NCBI GenBank assembly: GCA_003140095.1
Contig: PLIU01000443.1
Location: forward strand, 1-43,323
Reading direction: 5' to 3'
Source: Verrucomicrobiales bacterium
Lineage (GTDB): Bacteria; Verrucomicrobiota; Verrucomicrobiia; Limisphaerales; Palsa-1400
DNA: 43,323 nucleotides
Part shown: positions 28,482 to 36,226 of the stretch, piece after piece
Layout: each line of letters begins with the position of its first letter
Position numbering within the stretch: the stretch's first letter is position 1
Position numbers and translations under genes: made by a program
Notes under the pieces: model-generated
Databases searched by the model: none
Seen by the model: only the letters and a program-made list of their open reading frames with translations
Told to the model about the DNA's origin: nothing

Positions 28482-29395
28482 TCCGAGTAAAGTTTAAAGT
28501 GTCCTCGGACATCTGGCAACCACGCCGCGGCAGAAGGATGGACCATTTGAGCCAGCGCCTCACGCGCCTCGGCCATGAGCCGATCTACACCATAGTCACG
28601 CAACGGATCGACCGGCAGGTGGTTTTCGGCGCACCGAACCCGTATGGCATGTTGCACTGCCAGTGGGGTCCCGGACGGCAGGCGAGACTTCCGCAACGCC
28701 GTCCAGTAAGGTCGCACGGCCCTTTCGTAGATGTGCAATCGAATGCGATCGAGTTCGTGCCAGAATTGAATCTCCGCGTGCAGGGCTGGACGAAGCCGGG
28801 AATCCTTGGCCAGTTCAAGGATGGGCCGCCTCTTCAACAAATCCTCAGGCGCGTGGGCCGCGCCGTCGAAGGCGCGGAGAAGAGTCTCATCGTAGATGTG
28901 CAACCAGCCGCGCGGGTCCCCGGCCGCCAGCATCCGTGCGCCTATGGCGGTCACAAACGGCCAGTCCTTGGCGCGATTGGTCCGTTTCATCTCGGCGACG
29001 GTGTGCGGACCAGCGTAAAAGCCCCGAATTTCCGCCTCCCACGGCGAACTTCCCCGCGGGGCAAGTCCGAATATGTCCAGATACGCTTCCGATCCCAATC
29101 TTTCCCAAGCGAAGTGGCTGGTCCAACCACCACGAAACCACCGCGCATCCAGGGGAGGAGTCATGCGGCCTCTGTAGTCGGGCGGATGGCCCTCCAATTT
29201 CGTTTCGCTCAGCAAGTCCAAAAGTTTTCCGGTCGAATCTGGCGCGCACAGCAGATCACAGTCTTGCGTGGATTGGGCCACACCAAAGGCCACACAGGCC
29301 ATGCCACTGGTGATGGCGCACACGACGCCCCGCGAGCGCGCGCGAGCAACCAAGTCCTCGTAGAAACGCTCCAGTTCGGCGTAGGTTAAAGACAT
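28478..29395 (-). CDS. Hypothetical protein with nucleotidyltransferase-like N-terminus
   Basis: VCAITSGMACVAFGVAQSTQDCDLLCAPDS resembles the NTase hG[GS]...DxD pattern; 305 aa. Confidence 0.6.
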   Translation of the reverse strand: MSLTYAELERFYEDLVARARSRGVVCAITSGMACVAFGVAQSTQDCDLLCAPDSTGKLLDLLSETKLEGHPPDYRGRMTPPLDARWFRGGWTSHFAWERLGSEAYLDIFGLAPRGSSPWEAEIRGFYAGPHTVAEMKRTNRAKDWPFVTAIGARMLAAGDPRGWLHIYDETLLRAFDGAAHAPEDLLKRRPILELAKDSRLRPALHAEIQFWHELDRIRLHIYERAVRPYWTALRKSRLPSGTPLAVQHAIRVRCAENHLPVDPLRDYGVDRLMAEAREALAQMVHPSAAAWLPDVRGHFKLYSE

Positions 29396-29658
29396 GGCCT
29401 TTCTTTACCGTTACCGGCCCGCCGCGTCGAGAGGCAAAGCCGAGGGAATGTTATTACCATTCATGTTAGAATGTTAGAATGAATAACGTCGAAATGAGGC
29501 TTGACCGCCCGCAGGATGGTTCTGGATATTGTGTCTTAAGCGGAAGTGAATTGTGAACAAGCTCTGGAATAAATAGTGCATAAGCTGGCAGCAGTGTCGT
29601 GGTAAGTTTTTCTTGCGCCTACTTGACCGTTTTGGCCGAAAATGAAAAAATTTTTCAG

Positions 29659-30345
29659 ATGAATCGAACACTTCATTTGCCAGGGTTCCTCATTGCAATG
29701 GAGGGTATCGACGGCTGTGGCAAATCAACCCAGGCGCAGTTTGTCCAGGAGCGTTTGCAGGCCAGGAAGTTTTGCGTCATCAGAACAAAAGAGCCGACGG
29801 CGGGGCAGTGGGGCCAAATGCTTCGAGATTCCGCCTTGACCGGACGCCTGTCTCTGGAAGAAGAGGTGGAGGCGTTCATCAAGGACAGAAAGGAGCACGT
29901 CGAGACCGTCATCAACCCAGCCTTGCGTGAAGGCCATATCGTGATCGTTGATCGTTATTACTTTTCCACGATGGCGTATCAAGGGGCGCGTGGCATGGAT
30001 CCGGAGGAGTTGATGAGGCGCAATGAGTTGTTTGCTCCAGAGCCGGATTTGCTGGTGGTTTTCGATATTGACCGAAAATTGGCGAAGGAACGAATCAAAA
30101 CGCGAGGGGACAAGGCCAATCACTTCGAAAGAATCGGAAGCCTGATAAAGGCGCGCGCGATATTCAATAGCATCAAGAAACCGTACTTGTATCGATTGGA
30201 TGCGGCACAAGGGCCGGAAATTCTGCGCGACCTGGTCGTGCGTCAATTTTCCGCAATGTATGCGGAGCGCATTGCCCAGTCAAATAATACCCCAAGGGCA
30301 AAACTGAATATGATTTTAAATCTTTTTGGTGGCGACTCGGTCTAA
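29659..30345 (+). CDS. tmk: Thymidylate kinase
   Basis: GFLIAMEGIDGCGKSTQAQFVQERL...IVDRYYFSTMAYQGARGMD. Confidence 0.93.
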   Translation: MNRTLHLPGFLIAMEGIDGCGKSTQAQFVQERLQARKFCVIRTKEPTAGQWGQMLRDSALTGRLSLEEEVEAFIKDRKEHVETVINPALREGHIVIVDRYYFSTMAYQGARGMDPEELMRRNELFAPEPDLLVVFDIDRKLAKERIKTRGDKANHFERIGSLIKARAIFNSIKKPYLYRLDAAQGPEILRDLVVRQFSAMYAERIAQSNNTPRAKLNMILNLFGGDSV

Positions 30346-30446
30346 TCCGCAGTCCAAATCGGCAAACGCAGCACCTCCACCAGTTTCCGGGCCATCATCC
30401 TGCGGCGCACGCTGGTAACGCTGCCTTTCGGCTCTTGGAATTGTTC

Positions 30447-30612
30447 CTATTCGAGATTCTTGGGACGGCGGATAACCGAGGATTTTGCCAGCCGGTTCTC
30501 TTCCTGCATTTCCTCCGCAGTGTAGCAGTGGGCAAAATAACCGGGGGGTCGAAGCGGAATGGGATCGATTTCGGGAACTTCCTGAAGCACAAAACGCCGG
30601 CGCCCCTTTTCA
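30447..30612 (-). pseudogene. Possible 5'-truncated small gene remnant
   Basis: Minus-strand frame RDEKGRRRFVLQEVPEIDPIPLRPPGYFAHCYTAEEMQEENRLAKSSVIRRPKNLE* is protein-like but has no credible start; its upstream end runs into tam in another frame. Confidence 0.35.
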
Positions 30613-31410
30613 TCACGTAAGGGACAAAGGCTGCTGATACGCGATCAAGAATAATCGACGGAAGGGAAAGATCACGCGGCCATCCCTGCGAACGGGATAA
30701 GCCCGCCGAATACCCTCAAGATATTGTGCGGTGAAGCCGGACCTCTGCTGGTCATTGGCCAGCGCATCCAGAAAGGGCCGCAAACCGGTCCCCTTGTACC
30801 ACTCGACGATGGCGGCGGCGTCTTCCATGATGTGCAGGTATTCCGTCTGCCAGAAATCCACCTTGGCGGCGACCGGGGCAAGGATGTCGCAGTAAGTCGC
30901 CAGATCATGAACGTGCCATTCGCGGATGCCATCCGCCGGGAAATAATCGCGCCAATCCTCTGATGCCGCCAGCTCCCTCATAATGCGATGTGCGGGGGCG
31001 TCGTAGTTGGCGGGCATCTGGATGGCCAGTGCGCCTCCCGCAACAACGTGCGTCAAGAGCTTGGGAAACAGCGTCGCATGATCGTCCACCCACTGCAACG
31101 CGGCGTTGCTGAATACAATATCGTAAGTTTGGTGGTTTTTATTGGCCCAAGCAGCTATGTCGCCCACGAGCCAAGTCAGATGCGTGTGTGTTTGACGGGC
31201 GGCGGCGATCATCTCTGGCGAGCTGTCCAGCCCTGTCAACTCAGTCTTGGACCAGCGTTCAGCCAGAACGGAAGTACTGTTCCCAGGCCCGCAGCCCAGG
31301 TCAATTACACGGTCGGGAACCGCGATGGCGATGCGAGCCGCCAGTTCCCGGCAGGGCCGCGTGCGCTCGTCATTGAAGCGAAGATATTGTTCGGCATCCC
31401 ATGTGGGCAT
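30613..31410 (-). CDS. tam: Trans-aconitate 2-methyltransferase
   Basis: MPTWDAEQYLRFNDERTRPCRELAARI...VIDLGCGPGNSTSVLAERW... Confidence 0.93.
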   Translation of the reverse strand: MPTWDAEQYLRFNDERTRPCRELAARIAIAVPDRVIDLGCGPGNSTSVLAERWSKTELTGLDSSPEMIAAARQTHTHLTWLVGDIAAWANKNHQTYDIVFSNAALQWVDDHATLFPKLLTHVVAGGALAIQMPANYDAPAHRIMRELAASEDWRDYFPADGIREWHVHDLATYCDILAPVAAKVDFWQTEYLHIMEDAAAIVEWYKGTGLRPFLDALANDQQRSGFTAQYLEGIRRAYPVRRDGRVIFPFRRLFLIAYQQPLSLT

Positions 31411-31468
31411 GACAACGAATTGTATCTTATTATTTTTTGACAGCTAGACTTTTCGCTTCTGGCAGCCT

Positions 31469-32923
31469 TCATCCTTTGCCGGGGCGGCGCTTGCGGACTG
31501 GCTCAATGGTTTTTTCGCGGGCGCGCGTCACCAGGACGATCGCGCATCCCTCGTAACCAAAAGCGCGCCGCATTTCTTGCGTGAGATACTTCCGGTACTG
31601 GTCGGACAACAAATCGGTCCGGTTCACGAACAGCAGAAACGTCGGCGGCGCCTGCCGGACTTGGGTGGCGTAGAAAAATTTCAGCCGGTGCCCGGACGCG
31701 CTGACGGGCTGCCGCCGCTCGATGGCATCGTTCAATGCGCGATTCAAGATCGCCGTCGGCACCTTCTGCCGCAGTTGCGAGGCGACGTAGCGGATCGATT
31801 CCAGCAAACGGTCCAAATGGAAGCCCGAGGTGGCGGAGGTGAAAATCACGGGCGCATAATCCAGAAAGAACAGGCGCTCGCGCACCCATTGTCCAAACTC
31901 CGCCAGGGAGGCCAGCGGTTTGTCCTGGCCTTCGCGCCGTTTTTCCCGGCTGGCGGCGCGCAGGTCCCGGCGGCCGGCCTCCAGGCCCGGCACGGCCAGG
32001 TCCCACTTGTTGACTACCAGTATGCACGCCCTCCGCGCCTCTATGATCTTGTCGGCCACTTTTTTGTCCTGCATCAGGATGCCGGCCTCGGCGTCCAGCA
32101 CGAAAACAACGATGTCGCAACGGTCGATCGACTCTTCCGTTCGCTTGACACTGAAGAATTCGACCGAGTTGTCCACGCGCCGCTCCCGCCGCACGCCGGC
32201 GGTGTCGATCAGGATATATTTCTGCCGCACACCTTCGGTTTCCACTTCAAAGGGAACATCGACCGCGTCGCGCGTCGTGCCGGGAGTGGGCGAGACAATG
32301 ACCCGCTCTGAGTGCGTCAGCGCGTTGATCAGGGACGATTTGCCGACGTTGGGCCGTCCCACCACGGCCAGCTTGAGCGCCGGTTCGGCGGCGGCGTCCG
32401 CGTTGGCGGCGGCGGCGGCGGGAAGGGCCGCCAGCGCGGCGTCCATCAAGCCGTCGATCCCCCGCTGGTGGATGGCGCTGACAGGGAAAATCTTGGCAAA
32501 ACCCAGCTCGGAAAACTCGGCGGCTCCGATTTCGTCCCGGTCATTGTCCGCTTTATTCACGGCCACCAGCGTCGTCTTGCCCGCGCGGCGCAACTTGGCG
32601 GCGACTTCCTTGTCCAGCGGCACGACCCCGTCGCGCACGTTGACGACCAGGATGACGACCAGGGCGGCCTCGATGGCCAATTCCACCTGCTCGAACGCGG
32701 CGCGGGCGATGACGTCGCGCGCCTTTTCCCCATGCACCAGGCCGATGCCGCCCGTATCGACCAGCGTGAAGGGCCGCCCGTGCCATTCGACCTCGGCCAT
32801 GACGCGGTCGCGCGTCACGCCCGGTTCGTCGTGAACGATCGCGATGCGGCGTCCGGCGATGCGGTTAAAAAGGGCCGACTTCCCGACGTTGGGCCGGCCC
32901 ACGATGGCGATTAGATCTGACAT
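31469..32923 (-). CDS. der: Ribosome biogenesis GTPase Der (EngA)
   Basis: MSDLIAIVGRPNVGKSALFNRIAGRRIAIVHDEPGVTRD...LAVVGRPNVGKSSLINAL: two G domains. The 1133-aa ORF start at 34870 is antisense read-through over aspS. Confidence 0.96.
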   Translation of the reverse strand: MSDLIAIVGRPNVGKSALFNRIAGRRIAIVHDEPGVTRDRVMAEVEWHGRPFTLVDTGGIGLVHGEKARDVIARAAFEQVELAIEAALVVILVVNVRDGVVPLDKEVAAKLRRAGKTTLVAVNKADNDRDEIGAAEFSELGFAKIFPVSAIHQRGIDGLMDAALAALPAAAAANADAAAEPALKLAVVGRPNVGKSSLINALTHSERVIVSPTPGTTRDAVDVPFEVETEGVRQKYILIDTAGVRRERRVDNSVEFFSVKRTEESIDRCDIVVFVLDAEAGILMQDKKVADKIIEARRACILVVNKWDLAVPGLEAGRRDLRAASREKRREGQDKPLASLAEFGQWVRERLFFLDYAPVIFTSATSGFHLDRLLESIRYVASQLRQKVPTAILNRALNDAIERRQPVSASGHRLKFFYATQVRQAPPTFLLFVNRTDLLSDQYRKYLTQEMRRAFGYEGCAIVLVTRAREKTIEPVRKRRPGKG

Positions 32924-33019
32924 GCTTTGCCACCATACCCCGGAATCCGTCTGGCCACAAAGCTTCTTAAAAGTGAGGATTATACTTGAGCCAAGGGCAA
33001 AAAAAACTACTGTTAGCGC

Positions 33020-33322
33020 ATGTCTAAGGTAAAACACATTGTCCTTTTGAAGTTCAAAGAGGGAACGACCGAGGAACAAATCACGAAGTTCTTCGAGGAT
33101 GTCCTGGATTTGTCGGAGACGGTGCCAGGCATCGACGATTACGTTTCCGGCACCAACTGCAGTCAGGAAGGCCTCCATCAGGGCCTGACTCATGGCTTCA
33201 TCATGACCTTCTCTGACGTCGCCGCCCGCGACTCCTACTTGGTCCATCCCGAGCACGAGCGGTTCAAAACCACGGCCTTCCCCTTGGTGGAAAACTCTCT
33301 GATCTTCGATTTTGAGGTCTAA
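33020..33322 (+). CDS. Dabb (stress-responsive A/B barrel) family protein
   Basis: MSKVKHIVLLKFKEGTTEEQITKFFEDVLDLSETVPGIDDYVSGTNCSQEGLHQGLTHGFIMTF. Confidence 0.92.
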   Translation: MSKVKHIVLLKFKEGTTEEQITKFFEDVLDLSETVPGIDDYVSGTNCSQEGLHQGLTHGFIMTFSDVAARDSYLVHPEHERFKTTAFPLVENSLIFDFEV

Positions 33323-33370
33323 GGTCCGCCGAGGCGTTGCCAACGGGGGGAACGTCTCTCCGCCGTTCAC

Positions 33371-35170
33371 ATGAAACGCACCCATCATTGTAATGAGTTG
33401 CGCCCGGCCCACATTGGCCGGAACGCGACGCTTTCCGGCTGGGTTCATTCCCGGCGCGATCTCGGCGGCCTGATCTTCATCGACATCCGCGACCGTGAGG
33501 GCCGCACGCAAACGGTCTTTGACCCGTCGGATTTGCCCAAGGAACTCTTCGACCGCGCCGCCGCCCTGCGCAGCGAATGCGTCGTCAGCGTCTCCGGCCC
33601 GGTCCGCACCCGCCCGCCCGGCAGCAACAATCCGAAAATCCCCACCGGCGAAATCGAGATCGCCGCCACCTCGCTGGAAGTGCTGAACATGGCCGCCGTG
33701 CTCCCCTTTCCCGTCGATGACCCGGAAGTGGCCAAGACCGTTAACGAGGAGTTGCGTCTGCAATACCGCTACTTGGATTTGCGCCGCCCGGAAATGGTCC
33801 GCAATCTGCGCCTCCGCAGCAAAGTCGCCACCGCCTCGCGCGTCTATTTCGACGCCCAGGGCTTTTTGGACGTGGAAACGCCCACCTTGTTCAAATCGAC
33901 GCCCGAAGGGGCGCGCGAGTTCCTGGTGCCCAGCCGGATGCATCCGGGGAAATTCTACGCCCTGCCGCAATCCCCGCAGCAATTCAAACAAATCCTCATG
34001 GTCGGCGGCGTCGAGAAGTATTTTCAGATGGCCCGCTGCTACCGCGACGAGGATTTGCGCGCCGACCGGCAGCCGGAGTTCACGCAGATCGACTTGGAAA
34101 TGTCCTTCATCGAGCGCGAGGACATTTACACGCTCATCGAGGGCCTGCTGAAGCAGATTTGGAAAACGGCGCTCGACCGCGACATCCCGACCCCCTTCCC
34201 ACGCCTCTCCTTCCAGGAGGCGCTCAATCGTTACGGCATCGACAAACCGGACACGCGTTACGGATTGGAACTGGCCGATTTCACCGGGGAATTTCGCGCC
34301 AGCGCCTTCAAAATTTTCAGCGGCGCGATTGCCGCCGGCGGCGTGATCAAAGTCCTCAACGCCAAGGGCCTGGCCGACGCCACCCAGGGCCAGATCGAGA
34401 CGATGACCGAATACGCTAAAAGCCTCGGCGCCAAAGGCCTGGCTTACATCAAAGTGGAAAAAGGCGAATGGAAATCGCCCATCGTCCGGTTTTTCAGCGA
34501 GGCGGAAAAAGCCGCCTTGGCGCAAAGACTCAAAATCGAGGAAGGCGACCTGATCCTCTTCGCCGCCGACCAATGGCTCACGGCCTGCGAAATCCTGGGC
34601 AAGATCCGCGGCTATTGCGCCGACGTTTTGAAATCCAGCGGCAAACTGATCATCGATCCGAACCGTTTTGATTTTCTGTGGGTGGTGGATTTCCCGTTGC
34701 TGGCGTTGGACAAGGAACAGAACCGCTGGTATTCCAGCCATCATCCATTCACCGCGCCGGTGGCCGAGGACATCCCGCTGCTGTCCACGGACCCCAAGAA
34801 AGTGCGCGGGCAGCATTACGACATCGTCGTCAACGGCGTCGAATTGGGCGGCGGCTCCATCCGCATCCACCAGCCCGAACTACAAAAGCTGGTCTTCGAG
34901 CAAGTGCTGCAAATTCCGCCCGAGATGGTCCAGGCGCGGTTCGGCTACCTGCTGGAGGCCTTCCGCTACGGCGCTCCGCCACATGGGGGGATAGCCTTGG
35001 GCTTCGACCGTTTGATCGCCATTTTGTGCGGCGCCCCCAGCATCCGCGACGTCATCGCCTTCCCCAAAACCGCCAAAGGCGCCGACCTGATGACCGATTC
35101 CCCCGCCGGCGTCGAAGCCCGCCAACTCCGCGATCTGTATTTGGAAGTCAAAGTGGCGAAAAAGGATTAG
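33371..35170 (+). CDS. aspS: Aspartate--tRNA ligase
   Basis: GWVHSRRDLGGLIFIDIRDREGRTQTVFD...YRYLDLRRPEMVRNLRLRSKV...FDRLIAILCGAPSIRDVIAFPK. Confidence 0.97.
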   Translation: MKRTHHCNELRPAHIGRNATLSGWVHSRRDLGGLIFIDIRDREGRTQTVFDPSDLPKELFDRAAALRSECVVSVSGPVRTRPPGSNNPKIPTGEIEIAATSLEVLNMAAVLPFPVDDPEVAKTVNEELRLQYRYLDLRRPEMVRNLRLRSKVATASRVYFDAQGFLDVETPTLFKSTPEGAREFLVPSRMHPGKFYALPQSPQQFKQILMVGGVEKYFQMARCYRDEDLRADRQPEFTQIDLEMSFIEREDIYTLIEGLLKQIWKTALDRDIPTPFPRLSFQEALNRYGIDKPDTRYGLELADFTGEFRASAFKIFSGAIAAGGVIKVLNAKGLADATQGQIETMTEYAKSLGAKGLAYIKVEKGEWKSPIVRFFSEAEKAALAQRLKIEEGDLILFAADQWLTACEILGKIRGYCADVLKSSGKLIIDPNRFDFLWVVDFPLLALDKEQNRWYSSHHPFTAPVAEDIPLLSTDPKKVRGQHYDIVVNGVELGGGSIRIHQPELQKLVFEQVLQIPPEMVQARFGYLLEAFRYGAPPHGGIALGFDRLIAILCGAPSIRDVIAFPKTAKGADLMTDSPAGVEARQLRDLYLEVKVAKKD

Positions 35171-35235
35171 AGATCCCGGCAAGTCAGTCGAGCCGTAACT
35201 CGATCGAAAGTGCCCCGCCATTTTTTTGCCGAGTC

Positions 35236-35435
35236 CTCGAAATTCCTCGAAAATTTTGGAATACCCAAAAATCTCGAAATTCCTCGAACATCCTAAAATT
35301 GGAAAACCCGGAAATAAGCGAAAATACCCATCCATTCCGCTATGTCGGCATATCATGGCAAATTCCTGTCCTTCCTCCGTCCTTAATAAATGAGATAAGT
35401 CATTCATAATCATAATTATAATCTTAATCATAATC
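35236..35435. repeat. Intergenic periodic tract: CTCGAAATTCCTCGAA x2 and ATAATC-type hexamers
   Basis: CTCGAAATTCCTCGAA at 35236-35251 and 35273-35288; ATAATC ATAATT ATAATC TTAATC ATAATC at 35406-35435. Confidence 0.7.
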
Positions 35436-35663
35436 TTCACCACATTCCACGCGGCTAAATCCCCGCCGAACCACATTCCGCTCCCGTGCAACTCCAAGAG
35501 TTGCCGGCAGGCGACTTTCCATTCTTTTCTTGCTTTCACTTTTTTCTTTCCTTCGTTACTCATATTTAATTTCAACTTTCGCGCCCAGTATGCGCCGCCA
35601 CCTTGGACATTGGCTGTCCAAGTGAATAACTTTCCGCGGGAAACCCACTTTTTTTACGTACGC

Positions 35664-35796
35664 AACAGGTGGTAGTGAGCTGCGCAGCAAGCACAATATA
35701 ATGTGCCAAAAATAGAATTCTGCACTCCCAACTCTGGCTTCTGCATTTGGGAAACAGGTGGCAGCGGCGCTTGGCAGGCACAATACAATGTGCCAA
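35664..35796. repeat. Two imperfect copies (89 bp apart) of AACAGGTGGYAG...GCACAATAYAATGTGCCAA
   Basis: Copies at 35664-35709 and 35753-35796, each with a GCACA...TGTGC inverted repeat. Confidence 0.65.
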
Positions 35797-35846
35797 GTGA
35801 GAAAAACACCCCATCGCCGGACTATCGTTGGGCACTGGTCCCTCAA

Positions 35847-35989
35847 TCCTGAAGGGATTAAATCATTCAGCCCAAGGTTGCGAGGCTCGCCCCGTGAGAC
35901 GCCGAAGGCTGTCTCATGGGGCATGAGCTACCCTGGGGGAGGGGGGACCAACCAACAATCCACCAACCCTGAATGGGTTGGATCAATCC
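35847..35989. repeat. Structured intergenic element: long nested hairpin between imperfect direct repeats
   Basis: Direct repeats TCCTGAAGGGATTAAATCA (35847-35865) and CCCTGAATGGGTTGGATCA (35967-35985); nested stems over 35871-35937. Confidence 0.65.
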
Positions 35990-36004
35990 CAAACATACCG
36001 TTCG

Positions 36005-36150
36005 TCAAATTCTATTTCGTAACGATCCCACATTGAATATTTCGCCCCGGCCGCGGGGCAGTTTTGCAGGCGCTCCAGCGCCTCGACCGTGTCCTGGACG
36101 GCGCAAAAGCAGCGCGTCTGGCGGCCATCTCCGTAAACCCGCAAAGCCAT
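36005..36150 (-). pseudogene. Remnant of NAD-dependent epimerase/dehydratase
   Basis: Minus strand MALRVYGDGRQTRCFCAVQDTVEALERLQNCPAA, then after one missing nt RGEIFNVGSLRNRI*: the conserved VYGDGxQTRCFxxVxDTVxAL and GEIFNVGS blocks of extended SDR epimerases. Confidence 0.8.
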
Positions 36151-36226
36151 GTGGCGATTAGAGTTGTAAGTATTAATTAAGGGAAATTCGTGCCGAGTCG
36201 CAAGTGGCGTGCCGCCGACGATTTAG

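Noticed and set aside
26248-28490. 364-aa and 383-aa plus-strand ORFs
   Set aside because: Antisense to mqnE and mqnP; compositionally artefactual.
32924-34870. 649-codon open extension upstream of der on the minus strand
   Set aside because: It is antisense to the clearly coding aspS; GC-rich codon bias leaves the opposite frame open. der begins at MSDLIAIVGRPNVGKS (32923).
35556-36036. ORFs MPHETAFGVSRGEPRN... (minus) and MCQVRKTPHRR...NPEGIK... (plus)
   Set aside because: They arise from the structured dispersed repeats, not from genuine coding sequence.
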